A stretch of DNA of 64,000 bases from Halorubrum salinarum (GTDB lineage Archaea; Halobacteriota; Halobacteria; Halobacteriales; Haloferacaceae). The translations under genes were made by a program, and so were the position numbers. Shown here piece after piece: positions 9,095 to 17,121 of this stretch. The stretch lies in NCBI RefSeq assembly GCF_013267195.1, contig NZ_CP053941.1, positions 2,232,001 to 2,296,000 of the forward strand. Reading direction: 5' to 3'. The number at the start of each line of letters is the position of its first letter. The first letter of the stretch is position 1. The notes below the pieces were generated by a model. The model did no database searches and was not told where the DNA came from. It was given only the letters and a program-made list of their open reading frames with translations.

Positions 9095-10132
9095 ATGAGC
9101 GACGACCGGGCGTTCACGTACAACGGCGGGGCGGTGCCGCCCGGCGACACGCAGAACATCCGCTACGGCATCAGCGAGACGTACCTCGGCGACCCGGTTC
9201 GGATCCCCGTCACCATCGTCAACGGCGAGCGCGACGGGCCGACCGCGTTCCTCACCGCCGCGGCCCACGGCGACGAGCTGAACGGGATCGAGGTCGTCCG
9301 CGAGGTCGCCCACGAGTGGGACCTCTCCGAGCTGGCCGGCACGCTCGTCTGCCTCCCCGTGCTCAACGTCCCCGGGTTCCTCGCGCAGCAGCGGTACCTC
9401 CCCGTCTACGACCGGGACCTGAACCGGTCGTTCCCGGGGAAGCCCGAGTCGACCAGTTCGAAGCGCATGGCCTACCAGATCTACGAGAACTTCATCGCGC
9501 CGTGCGACTTCGGGCTCGACTTCCACACCTCCACGCGCGGCCGGACGAACATGCTCCACGTCCGCGCGGACATGACCGACGAGGCCGTCTACCGCCTCGC
9601 GATGGCGTTCGGCTCGAAGGTCGTCATCGACAGCGACGGGCCGAGCGGCACCCTCCGCGGCGAGGCGACCGACGACGGCATCCCCACGATCACAATCGAG
9701 ATGGGGGAGGCCCACCGCTTCCAGCGCCCCCTCATCGACGACGCGCTCGACGGGGTGCGCTCCGTGTTCGCGGAGTACGGGCTCCTGGAGACCGACGCGG
9801 TGCGCTGGCCCGGCTGGCGCACCATCGTCGCCGGCGCGGGCGAGAAGACGTGGCTCCGCGCCGACTCCGGCGGCATCGTCGACACGCACTTCGAGAGCGG
9901 GTCGCTCGTCCGCGAGGGCGAACGCATCGCGACGATCACCAACCCGTTCAAGGAGGACGCGGTCGCGGTCGAGGCCCCGTTCACCGGCCTCCTGATCGGC
10001 CTCCTGGAGAACCCGGTCGTCTACCCCGGCAACCCCCTGTGTCACCTCGTCGAGATCGGCGAGTCGACCCGCCGGGCGATCGAGGCCGGCGACGCGCCCA
10101 GCCCGGTCGGCCAGCCGACGCCGTCCGAGTGA
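9095..10132 (+). CDS. succinylglutamate desuccinylase/aspartoacylase family hydrolase
   Basis: The 345-residue protein belongs to the zinc-dependent M14-like aspartoacylase family. It shows the zinc motif HGDELNG (H58, E61), the third ligand region DFHTSTRG, and a conserved acidic residue in TIEMGEAH. These enzymes cleave an N-acyl amino acid amide bond. It is divergent from the RimK-like ligase/protease gene and may act on the product that ligase makes; this coupling is inference from gene order. A strong TATA box lies about 29 bases upstream. The C-terminal part from about 250 resembles the beta-barrel domain seen in this family. Confidence 0.9.
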   Translation: MSDDRAFTYNGGAVPPGDTQNIRYGISETYLGDPVRIPVTIVNGERDGPTAFLTAAAHGDELNGIEVVREVAHEWDLSELAGTLVCLPVLNVPGFLAQQRYLPVYDRDLNRSFPGKPESTSSKRMAYQIYENFIAPCDFGLDFHTSTRGRTNMLHVRADMTDEAVYRLAMAFGSKVVIDSDGPSGTLRGEATDDGIPTITIEMGEAHRFQRPLIDDALDGVRSVFAEYGLLETDAVRWPGWRTIVAGAGEKTWLRADSGGIVDTHFESGSLVREGERIATITNPFKEDAVAVEAPFTGLLIGLLENPVVYPGNPLCHLVEIGESTRRAIEAGDAPSPVGQPTPSE

Positions 10133-10160
10133 GTCGGTCGGTCGCGCCGTCGCGGCCCCG

Positions 10161-10673
10161 TCACTCCCCGCCGAGCCGTCCCCGGAGTCCGACCGCCGCG
10201 CCGGCGACGACCGCGAGGAACCCGATCAGGAACGCCGCCGGCTGGAGGAGGACGCGCTGCGCGACGACGGCGCCCGGCTCGCGCTCGACGGTCCGCGTCC
10301 AGAACTCGTACCGCTCGCCGTCGCGCTCGACGATCAAGATTCCGTCCCCGAGCGTCGGCTCCGTCGGGTACGACAGCGAGTCGACGCGCTCGTCCGGGCG
10401 CTCGACGCCGAAGCCCCCCTCCGGCGAGTCGCGAGCGCGGTCGAACGCCGCTCGGGCGTCGGGCGAGAGGTCGGCGTACGCGACGACGGCGTCCGAGGCG
10501 TTCGAGCCGTTCGCCGGCGACTCGAAGCCCGCGACGGACCCCTCGGTCACCGGCTGGACGGTGTGCGTGTACGCGGGGGTCGGCTCGCCGACCGAGACGG
10601 GGAGGAACAGCGGGTTCGCCATCAGGAGGACGCCGAGCGCGACGAGCCCGGCGGCCGCGAGCGGGGTGCGCAT
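10161..10673 (-). CDS. membrane-anchored protein of unknown function
   Basis: The 170-residue product has an N-terminal hydrophobic helix (about residues 7-26), an acidic extracytoplasmic-type region rich in D, E, S and N, and a second hydrophobic helix near 142-162. This two-helix layout with a large outer loop is common among uncharacterised haloarchaeal proteins. No catalytic motif is visible. It is convergent with the aspartoacylase-like gene and lies downstream of pirin on the same strand, 49 bases away. Confidence 0.75.
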   Translation of the reverse strand: MRTPLAAAGLVALGVLLMANPLFLPVSVGEPTPAYTHTVQPVTEGSVAGFESPANGSNASDAVVAYADLSPDARAAFDRARDSPEGGFGVERPDERVDSLSYPTEPTLGDGILIVERDGERYEFWTRTVEREPGAVVAQRVLLQPAAFLIGFLAVVAGAAVGLRGRLGGE

Positions 10674-10722
10674 ACGTCGCGTTCGGCGGGCCGAGAGTTG
10701 AGCGTTCGGGGTCGCCGCCGCG

Positions 10723-11490
10723 CTACCGACCGATCGTCCCCTGCCGCGTCACGGGCGCGTCGGGGTCCATCAGGAACGCCACGGCGGTCGCGCCCTCCCC
10801 GCCCGCGGTCACGGTCGGCGGGGCGCCGTCGCCGGTCCAGAGGACGCTCTCCGTCTCATCGAGCGCGACGCCGTCGACGTCGACGGCGCCCTCGAAGACG
10901 TACACGTAGGCGTCGCGCCCCTCGATCTCGGGGAGCGTCGCGCCCGCGTCGGCGTCGAGGCGCACGTCGTAGCAGTCGACCGCGTTGCGCACGGTGAACG
11001 GGTGGTCGGCGCCCGCGGGCGCGAACACGCGGCGCCACTCGTTCGGCTCGGGGTCGGGCAGCGGCCCGTGCTGGATCCCGGGTTCGAGGCCGAGCTCGTG
11101 CGGTCGGACGAATATCTGGAGCATCCGGAGCGGCGGGTCGTCCGCGAGCGTCTCCTCGGCGTGCCAGAAGCCCGACCCGGCGTTCATCACGAGCAGGTGT
11201 TCGGGGTCCGTGACCAGCTCGTTGCCCTCGCGGTCGTCGTGGCGCATCACGCCCGCGGGGACCCACGAGACGATCTCCTCGTCGCGGTGCTGGTGCATCC
11301 GGATCAGCGTCCCGGGGTCCATGAACGACTCGACGACGGTCGAGAGCGGCCCGTAGCCGTGGTCGTCGTGGTCCGGCACGTTGCGGCCGGGGAAATTGAA
11401 CCGGGTGCGGAACTTCCCCTGGTTCTGGAAGACGTCGGAGCGCGGGGCCGGGTGGAGCCCGCGGTCGGCGGCGGTGGGAGTGGAGTCCAT
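10723..11490 (-). CDS. pirin-family bicupin protein
   Basis: The 255-residue protein is a pirin, a two-cupin metal protein. Metal ligands are visible in MHQHRDEEIV (H66 and H68) and in GSGFWHAEE further on. Some pirins act as quercetin 2,3-dioxygenases or redox-sensing cofactors, but its role here is not known. The ATG at 11490 is chosen over longer frames because the protein then begins at the usual pirin N-terminus. The start codon abuts a perfect 14-bp palindrome that would sit over the transcription start, so the gene is probably repressor-controlled. Confidence 0.9.
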   Translation of the reverse strand: MDSTPTAADRGLHPAPRSDVFQNQGKFRTRFNFPGRNVPDHDDHGYGPLSTVVESFMDPGTLIRMHQHRDEEIVSWVPAGVMRHDDREGNELVTDPEHLLVMNAGSGFWHAEETLADDPPLRMLQIFVRPHELGLEPGIQHGPLPDPEPNEWRRVFAPAGADHPFTVRNAVDCYDVRLDADAGATLPEIEGRDAYVYVFEGAVDVDGVALDETESVLWTGDGAPPTVTAGGEGATAVAFLMDPDAPVTRQGTIGR

Positions 11491-11503
11491 TACCAATTGG
11501 TAA
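11490..11503. promoter_or_regulatory. perfect 14-bp palindrome at the pirin start codon
   Basis: TTACCAATTGGTAA is fully self-complementary and begins at the last base of the pirin start codon. A TATA-like CTTTTG lies about 28 bases upstream of that codon, so the palindrome spans the expected start site, a classic archaeal repressor position. The regulator is not encoded next to it. Confidence 0.6.
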
Positions 11504-11574
11504 AATCTCCGCCGGCAAAAGCCGTCCGGTGGGGGCGACGCGCTCTTTTGTCCCGCGCACCTCGGTCCGGTACC

Positions 11575-12183
11575 GTGACGACCGTCCTCTCGGAGCTCGA
11601 CCGCCGCAAGCGCGACGACCGGCCGGACGGGACGTTCTACGAGGAGCCGCGGTTCGTCACCCATGCGGACGACGCGTTCCTCGACCGGCTCACCGCGCTG
11701 TACGACTCCGTCACCGAGCCCGGCGACCGAGTCCTCGACGCGATGGGCAGCTGGGTGTCGCACCTACCCGAGACCGACTACGAGCGCGTCGTTGGCCACG
11801 GGCTCAACGAGGCCGAACTGGCCGCCAACGACCGCCTCGACGAGTTCGTCGTCAGCGACCTCAACGCCGATCCGTCGCTCCCGTTCGCCGACGGGTCCTT
11901 CGACGCCGTTTGCTGCGCGCTGTCGGTCCAGTACCTCCAGTACCCGGGCCCCGTGTTCGCGGAGTTCGCCCGCGTCCTCGCGCCCGGCGGGACGGTCGTC
12001 GTGAGCTTCTCGAACCGCATGTTCCCGACGAAGGCCGTCCGTGCGTGGCGCGCCGCCTCGATGACCGAGCGCGCCGACCTCGTCGAGCGGTACCTCGACG
12101 CGGGCGGGTTCGCGGTCGCCGATCGGATCGCCGAGCGGCCGGGCGAAGACCCGTTCTACGCCCTGGTGGGGACGCTCTCGTGA
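11575..12183 (+). CDS. class I SAM-dependent methyltransferase
   Basis: The 202-residue protein has the Rossmann layout of a small-molecule methyltransferase: a first strand RVLDAMGSWVSHLP, a conserved acidic SDLNAD, and the motif DGSFDAVCCALSVQYL, followed by LAPGGTVVVSFSN. The usual glycine-rich motif I is modified (DAMGSW), as in a subset of haloarchaeal members. The GTG at 11575 lies about 28 bases after a TATA-like CTCTTTTG, suggesting a leaderless mRNA. The substrate is unknown. Its stop overlaps the start of the next gene by four bases. Confidence 0.82.
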   Translation: MTTVLSELDRRKRDDRPDGTFYEEPRFVTHADDAFLDRLTALYDSVTEPGDRVLDAMGSWVSHLPETDYERVVGHGLNEAELAANDRLDEFVVSDLNADPSLPFADGSFDAVCCALSVQYLQYPGPVFAEFARVLAPGGTVVVSFSNRMFPTKAVRAWRAASMTERADLVERYLDAGGFAVADRIAERPGEDPFYALVGTLS

Positions 12184-12584
12184 CGCCTCGCCGCGTCGCG
12201 GCCGGGGCCTTCGACCTCGCGCTCGCCCTGACGCTCGGCGCGGCCGCGCGGCTGGCGCACGTGTTCTGGTACCGCCTCTTCGAGACGAGCGTCGCCGTCG
12301 ACCTCGCCGGCTCCGTCGCGCTCGGCGCCGTGTTCGGCCTCGGCCACGTCCTCGTCGCCTCCGGCGACCGCGTCTTCGGCCCGGTGGGGAGCACCGTTGA
12401 CTCGTGGGTGTGGCGCCCCAGACGCGTCGCCGCCGCGGGCGCGGTCGGCTTCCTGCTCCACGCGTCGATCGCCCCCGCGTTCACGCCGTTCGGCCTCGAA
12501 CCGGCGGGCGTCAACGCGGTGCTCGCCGCCGGCGGCGTCGCCGTTGGGCTCTGGTCGCTCGCGGTCCGCCGGGCGGCGCGATAG
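12180..12584 (+). CDS. four-helix membrane protein of unknown function
   Basis: The 134-residue product starts with a GTG that overlaps the stop of the methyltransferase gene (GTGA), so the two are almost certainly translated together. It has about four hydrophobic segments and a few charged connecting loops. I do not recognise the family; by position it may serve the methyltransferase, for example in a membrane-lipid or cofactor pathway, but nothing in the sequence shows this. Confidence 0.7.
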   Translation: MTPRRVAAGAFDLALALTLGAAARLAHVFWYRLFETSVAVDLAGSVALGAVFGLGHVLVASGDRVFGPVGSTVDSWVWRPRRVAAAGAVGFLLHASIAPAFTPFGLEPAGVNAVLAAGGVAVGLWSLAVRRAAR

Positions 12585-12656
12585 GGGTAGGCGGACGCGG
12601 TAGTGGCCGGCTAACGCGGTAGAGGAATCGGGCGGGGAACGCGCCCGTTCCCCTCG

Positions 12657-14015
12657 TCAGTCCGCCGTGGACGGCGCGGACTCCAGCCCGGAGCCGCTGG
12701 GCGGGCGGAGGACGAACACCGCCGCCCCGGCGGCGAGCGCGAGCGCGCCGCCGAGGAGGAACGTCGGGTTCCAGCCGAGGCTCGCGACGAGGTAGCCGGC
12801 GACCGTCCCGGAGAAGACCCCGCCGCCGACCTTCGCGGTGTACAGGACGGCGTAGTTGCCGGAGGAGTTGGCCGAGCCGTAGTAGTCTGCCAGCAGCGAC
12901 GGGAAGAAGACGTACAGCGGCGAGGAGAAGAACATCGCGCCGAGGACGAACGCGACGAAGACGGCGCCGTTACCCGCCTCGCCGGCCGCCACCAGCCCGA
13001 CCCGGAAGAGCCCGGCGAGGAGGAACGAGCCCGCCATCACGCGCTTGCGGCTGAAGCGGTCGGTCGCCTCGCCGAGGATCAGCCGCGAGACGCCGGCCGC
13101 GACGGGGAGCAGCGTCGCGGAGAGCGTCGCGACGAGCGCCGCCAGCCCGAAGTTCTCCGCGAACCGGACCACGTTCGCGATGACGAGGAGGTCGGCGCTC
13201 GCCATCGCGATGAACATCGCGTACAGCAGCCAGAACTGCCAGGTCGAGAGCATCTCCCGCGTCGAGTAGTTGCGGCCGCGGATCGAGGCGGCCAGCCCGT
13301 CGTCACCCTCGTCGCCGTCGTCGTCCCCGTCGCGGTCCAGCCAGTCCGTCGGCGGGTCCCGGAGGAGGAACGAGCCGACGAGCGTCACGACCAGGATCCC
13401 GATCCCGATGTTGCGGAGCACGTCGCTGTACGCCGCCACGGTCGCGTTCGCCCGCACGTACGGGACCACGAGCGCGCTCCCGGCCGCGAACGCCATCGTC
13501 CCGACCCCAGTCGTCAGCCCGGTGCGGTCGGGGAACCACTTGACGGCGGTGTTGACCGCGACCGTGTAGACGATGCCGACGCCGACCGCGCCCAGCGAGT
13601 ACAGCAGGTACAGCTGCCACAGGCTCGTCGCGTACGCGAGGCCGATGTACCCGCCGCCCGCGAGCACCGCCGCGAGGAAGGTGAGCGCGCCCGGCCCCCG
13701 GCTGTCCCGCCACTTGCCCGCCGGGAACTGCGAGAGCGACTGGAACACGACGTAAAACGAGAACACCGCGCCCAGCGCCGGGAGCGCGATGTCGAGGCCC
13801 TCGGAGAGCGCCGGCGAGATGGACGACCAGACGTACTGGTACGGGCTCACCGCGGCCATCATCCCGGCCGCGGCCGCGATCTGCCACCACCGGGAGAAGC
13901 CGAGCGTGTCGGCGGCGCGCGCGGCGTAGTCGACACCGCCCGTCGACCCGTCCCCGGCGGCCGTCGCCTCTGCCTCCCCGTCGGCGTCTCCCGCCATCGG
14001 TTCGCCCTCACCCAT
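12657..14015 (-). CDS. MFS transporter, oxalate/formate antiporter-like
   Basis: The 452-residue protein has 12 predicted membrane helices after an acidic N-terminal tail of about 40 residues. The loop after helix 2 reads AGKWRDSRGPG, the modified A-type MFS motif, and a central acidic loop separates helices 6 and 7. The overall pattern resembles the OFA (oxalate:formate antiporter) branch, which usually exchanges carboxylates. The substrate is not determined. The ATG at 14015 overlaps a 14-codon upstream frame, and a UspA-like gene is divergent, with about 350 bases between them. Confidence 0.85.
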   Translation of the reverse strand: MGEGEPMAGDADGEAEATAAGDGSTGGVDYAARAADTLGFSRWWQIAAAAGMMAAVSPYQYVWSSISPALSEGLDIALPALGAVFSFYVVFQSLSQFPAGKWRDSRGPGALTFLAAVLAGGGYIGLAYATSLWQLYLLYSLGAVGVGIVYTVAVNTAVKWFPDRTGLTTGVGTMAFAAGSALVVPYVRANATVAAYSDVLRNIGIGILVVTLVGSFLLRDPPTDWLDRDGDDDGDEGDDGLAASIRGRNYSTREMLSTWQFWLLYAMFIAMASADLLVIANVVRFAENFGLAALVATLSATLLPVAAGVSRLILGEATDRFSRKRVMAGSFLLAGLFRVGLVAAGEAGNGAVFVAFVLGAMFFSSPLYVFFPSLLADYYGSANSSGNYAVLYTAKVGGGVFSGTVAGYLVASLGWNPTFLLGGALALAAGAAVFVLRPPSGSGLESAPSTAD

Positions 14016-14052
14016 CGTCGTCCGTCGTCCGCGTGGTGTCGGTCTGTGTCAT
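14008..14052 (-). other. possible 14-codon leader peptide overlapping the MFS gene start
   Basis: An ATG at 14052 opens a 14-residue frame (MTQTDTTRTTDDDG) whose TGA at 14008-14010 lies inside the first codons of the MFS gene, an 8-base overlap. Its acidic, threonine-rich content is haloarchaeal in style. It could couple translation to the transporter or be chance. Confidence 0.25.
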
Positions 14053-14362
14053 GACGTGCGTACCCCCTGTCGGTCCGCCTCTCGGCACCGCTCCCCCGGT
14101 TCGGGGAGTTCTCGTTTCCACCCACCGCGCTCGCCGACTAAAACTCGTCGCTGCGGTCGGTCCCCGCAAGTCGCTCGTCGGCCCGGAACCGCCCGCGGTG
14201 GGCCGGCGGCGAGTCACCGCCCGGCGGCGGTCGCGACCGCTCACGCGCCGCCGCGAATAAATTATGATAATCGTCTATCCTGTCGAAAATTGTTAAGAGG
14301 ACGCCTCTCGTAGCCGTATTCGAACACGGGGCGTCACCCGACCGACGCCCGAACCCCACACC
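14053..14362. promoter_or_regulatory. divergent promoter region between MFS and UspA-like genes
   Basis: The stretch is GC-rich except for 14256-14298, which contains AATAAATTATGATAATC and TTGTTAAGAG. The latter is a plausible TATA box for the plus-strand UspA-like gene, giving a leader of about 40 bases. No gene is supported in this stretch. Confidence 0.4.
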
Positions 14363-14872
14363 ATGTCCACCGACACCGACGCCGCCGACCCGCGCGACGG
14401 AACCGCGACCGCGTCCCGCGACGCCGACCGCCCCGCCCAGTCGCCCGGGACGGGGCGCTTCGAGCGCGTGCTGGTCGTCACGACCGACGACCCCGCGGGA
14501 CGGGCCGCGGCCTCGGCGGCCGTCGACCTCGCGGCGACGCACGGGGCGACCGTCGACGCGCTGTACGTCGTCGACACAACCGAGGGCTGGGACATGGTCG
14601 TCGAGCGCCGCGAGCGGGCCGGCGAGGAGCTCGTCGAGGCCGCCGCGGACGCGGGCGCGGCCGCCGGCGTCGAGGTGGAGAAGTGGTTCCGCTACGGCAC
14701 GCCGCACCGGGAGGCGGTCGACTTCGCCGCCGCGCACGACGCGGACCTCGTGGTGGTCGGCGCCGCCCGCCGGACCGGGCTCGACCGCCTGCTCCACCCC
14801 GATCCGGTCCCGGCCCGCGTCCGGCGCGGCGTCGACGTCCCGGTCATGGTCGTCGGCCCGGACGACGACTGA
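14363..14872 (+). CDS. universal stress protein (UspA-like)
   Basis: The 169-residue protein has a 30-residue acidic tail followed by a UspA fold: the first strand FERVLVVTTDDPAGRAAASAAVD, the middle ALYVVDT, and a C-terminal DLVVVGAARRTGLDR. The nucleotide-binding glycine pattern (G-2x-G-9x-G) is not clearly kept, so ATP binding is uncertain. Proteins of this type are often paired with transporters, and here an MFS carrier is divergent from it; functional coupling is inference. It precedes the FAD oxidoreductase by 44 bases. Confidence 0.85.
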   Translation: MSTDTDAADPRDGTATASRDADRPAQSPGTGRFERVLVVTTDDPAGRAAASAAVDLAATHGATVDALYVVDTTEGWDMVVERRERAGEELVEAAADAGAAAGVEVEKWFRYGTPHREAVDFAAAHDADLVVVGAARRTGLDRLLHPDPVPARVRRGVDVPVMVVGPDDD

Positions 14873-14916
14873 CCCGCGCGGCGACCGGTTAAGTGGTCGC
14901 GGTCCCTACGATCGGT

Positions 14917-15972
14917 GTGACCCACGTAGGCATCGTCGGCGCGGGCGCGGGGGCGGCCGCGGCGGCGTTCGTCATCGACGGCGCGGTCCCGGACGCGGAC
15001 GTGACGGTCTTCGAGAAGTCCGGCGGGCTCTGCGGGCGCGCGGCCACCCGGCGCCACGAGGAGCTCACGTACGACTACGGCGCGAACTACCTGAAGAGCG
15101 ACGACGACCGCGTCGTCGAACTGATTACCGAGACGCTCGACGACGAGGGGCTCGTCGACGTGACGGAACCGGTGTACACCTTCGAGGCGGACGAGACCGT
15201 GTCGCCGGGCCGGGACGCCGACGACCACAAGTGGAGCTACCGGCGGGGGCTCACGCAGATCGCGAAGCGCCTGTTCGGCCGCACCGACGCGACCGTCCAC
15301 CGACGGACCCGGATCGAGACGGTCCGACGCCTGGACGGCGCGGCCGACGGCGACGGCCGCTGGGAGCTCGTCGACGCGGACGGCGAGACGCGCGGGCCGT
15401 TCGACGCCCTCCTCATGAACCCGCCGGCCCCGCAGACGAGGGACCTCCTCGCGACCGCCGAGTGGGACGACCCGGTCCGCGAGACGCTCGTCGAGGCCGT
15501 CGGCGAGGTCGAGTACGGCAGCGTCTGGACCGCGGTCCTCCGGTACCCGTTCGAACTCGACGTGCCCTACTACGCGCTCGTCAACACCGACAAGGAGCAC
15601 GCCGTCGGCTGGATCTCCCGCGAGGAGTGTAAGCCCGGCCACGTCCCGGACGGCGAGACGCTGCTCGTCGTCCAGGCGAACGACGCCTGGTCGACGGCGC
15701 GCTACGACGAGGACCCGGCCGAGAACGTCGCCGCGCTCGCGGAGCACACCGCCGACATCGTCGGCGACGAGCGGTTGGCCGACCCCGTGTGGACCGACCA
15801 CCAGGGATGGCGCTACGCGCTGCCCGAGGGCGGGGTCGACCGCGGCCCGGTAGACTCGGCGCGCGACGCGGGGCTGTACCTGCTCGGCGACTGGGTCGCC
15901 GGCGAGGGACGGCTCCACGCCGCGCTCGCGAACGGGCTCGACGTCGGCGAGCGCGTCGCGTACGGTATCTGA
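14917..15972 (+). CDS. NAD(P)/FAD-dependent oxidoreductase
   Basis: The 351-residue protein starts directly with the FAD-binding motif HVGIVGAGAGAAAAAF, continues with EKSGGLCGRAATRR, and ends with the C-terminal FAD motif LYLLGDWVAGEGRLHAAL. This is the amine-oxidase/renalase-like flavoprotein layout. The substrate is unknown. I chose the GTG at 14917 because a TTAAG box sits about 27 bases upstream and the Rossmann strand begins immediately; a GTG at 14893 would add eight residues. It probably shares expression with the UspA-like gene. Confidence 0.85.
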   Translation: MTHVGIVGAGAGAAAAAFVIDGAVPDADVTVFEKSGGLCGRAATRRHEELTYDYGANYLKSDDDRVVELITETLDDEGLVDVTEPVYTFEADETVSPGRDADDHKWSYRRGLTQIAKRLFGRTDATVHRRTRIETVRRLDGAADGDGRWELVDADGETRGPFDALLMNPPAPQTRDLLATAEWDDPVRETLVEAVGEVEYGSVWTAVLRYPFELDVPYYALVNTDKEHAVGWISREECKPGHVPDGETLLVVQANDAWSTARYDEDPAENVAALAEHTADIVGDERLADPVWTDHQGWRYALPEGGVDRGPVDSARDAGLYLLGDWVAGEGRLHAALANGLDVGERVAYGI

Positions 15973-16104
15973 GGGAATCGACGAGAAGGAAATCCGCGGC
16001 GAGTCCGCGGCCGCCCTCGGCGTCACCGCTGGGCGAGCGAGTCCCTTCGAAAAGCTGTTCTGCGGTAGTTCGGCGGCGGTTCGGCCGCACGCCGGTCGTT
16101 CGCG

Positions 16105-16392
16105 TTAGTTCCTCGTGATCCGGTACTCGACGGTTCCCAGGCCGGGGAGCGTGAGCGTCCGGACGCGGCCGCTGCGGCGGCGCAGGGTCCGCAGGACGGA
16201 CCGCGAGACGACGGCGAGCGCGACGGTGCCGGTCAGCAGCGCGACGGTCGCGACGGGGTACGCGAACGCGACGAACGGTGCGACGACGAGCGCGAGGAAC
16301 GCGAGCGTCCCCAGCGGCGAGCGGCTGCCCGGCGGCGAGTCGGCGCCGATCGGCCGGTGCGTCTCCGCCGAGGTGATAGAGCCTTGGTACAT
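16105..16392 (-). CDS. small membrane protein
   Basis: The 95-residue product has a polar N-terminus of about 27 residues, a long hydrophobic stretch (about 28-62) that likely forms two helices with a short turn, and a basic tail containing RTLRRRSGRVRTL. The basic tail suggests a cytoplasmic C-terminus. A TTTTAGT box lies about 28 bases before the ATG, supporting a leaderless transcript. No family was recognised. Confidence 0.7.
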   Translation of the reverse strand: MYQGSITSAETHRPIGADSPPGSRSPLGTLAFLALVVAPFVAFAYPVATVALLTGTVALAVVSRSVLRTLRRRSGRVRTLTLPGLGTVEYRITRN

Positions 16393-16509
16393 ATCTCACC
16401 GTACACGCTCGGCCGACTAAAACCTTTCACTTTCCAAATAAGTTTTGAGAAACGGTACCACACGTCACGCATTTAAAACATCTGAAACGGTTGTTTACGG
16501 GGTGTAAAT

Positions 16510-16523
16510 AGTACCATGGTACT
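16510..16523. promoter_or_regulatory. 14-bp perfect palindrome in a divergent intergenic region
   Basis: AGTACCATGGTACT is fully self-complementary and lies in an otherwise gene-free AT-richer stretch (16393-16730) between the small membrane gene and the winged-helix gene. Related half-sites, GGTACCACAC near 16455 and TTGGTACAC near 16526, flank it. This looks like a repressor or activator cluster; the target gene is not certain. Confidence 0.4.
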
Positions 16524-16730
16524 CGTTGGTACACTTCTCATATTTCTGTGAAGTGTCGGCAACGAGCGGCCGTTCGGCGCGGGTTCTCTTCCCTCGCCGG
16601 CCGGGGCGACCGGTCGCGGACGCCGGCGTCGCGTCACACGCCGTCGAGCGGGCCGACGAGGCGGGGAACGGGTTCGGCGGTGCTTTTATTTCGTTACGAC
16701 CGCTTTCGTAGATACGAACGGAGCCACACA

Positions 16731-17030
16731 ATGACACTCGACACTCCCACCACCGATCCAGCGGCCGTCGTCTCGGCGCCGGAGCGCAGGCGCGCGGTCG
16801 CCGCCCTCGCGGACGGCGCCGTCGAGACGGTCGCGGATCTGCGCGTTCGCGGACGGGCCGACGAGATCGCCGCCGAACTCCGCGAGACGCACCTGCCGGC
16901 CTTAGAGGAGGCCGGTTACATCGAGTGGGACCGCGAGGCCGGGACCATCGAGCCCGGTCCCAACTTCGAGGAGGCCGCGAGCCACGTCGACGACCTCCCG
17001 ATGCCGGGCGTCGAAGCCTCCGACGACTGA
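16731..17030 (+). CDS. winged-helix domain protein (DUF7344-like)
   Basis: The 99-residue protein matches the layout of the small haloarchaeal winged-helix family: ERRRAVAALADG at the start of the first helix, ETHLPALEEAGYIEWDREAGTI as recognition helix and wing, and a short acidic tail. It is probably a DNA-binding regulator. A TATA-like CTTTTATT near 16683 implies a short leader. The adenine methylase gene begins 91 bases downstream, and a palindrome lies about 210 bases upstream. Confidence 0.75.
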   Translation: MTLDTPTTDPAAVVSAPERRRAVAALADGAVETVADLRVRGRADEIAAELRETHLPALEEAGYIEWDREAGTIEPGPNFEEAASHVDDLPMPGVEASDD

Positions 17031-17121
17031 CCGCCGCGGGCGGTCGAACGGGTGCGGGACCCCGCCGCCCCGGACGCGGCCCGGGACGTTTATCCCCGGG
17101 CGCGGGCGACACCCGACAGCG

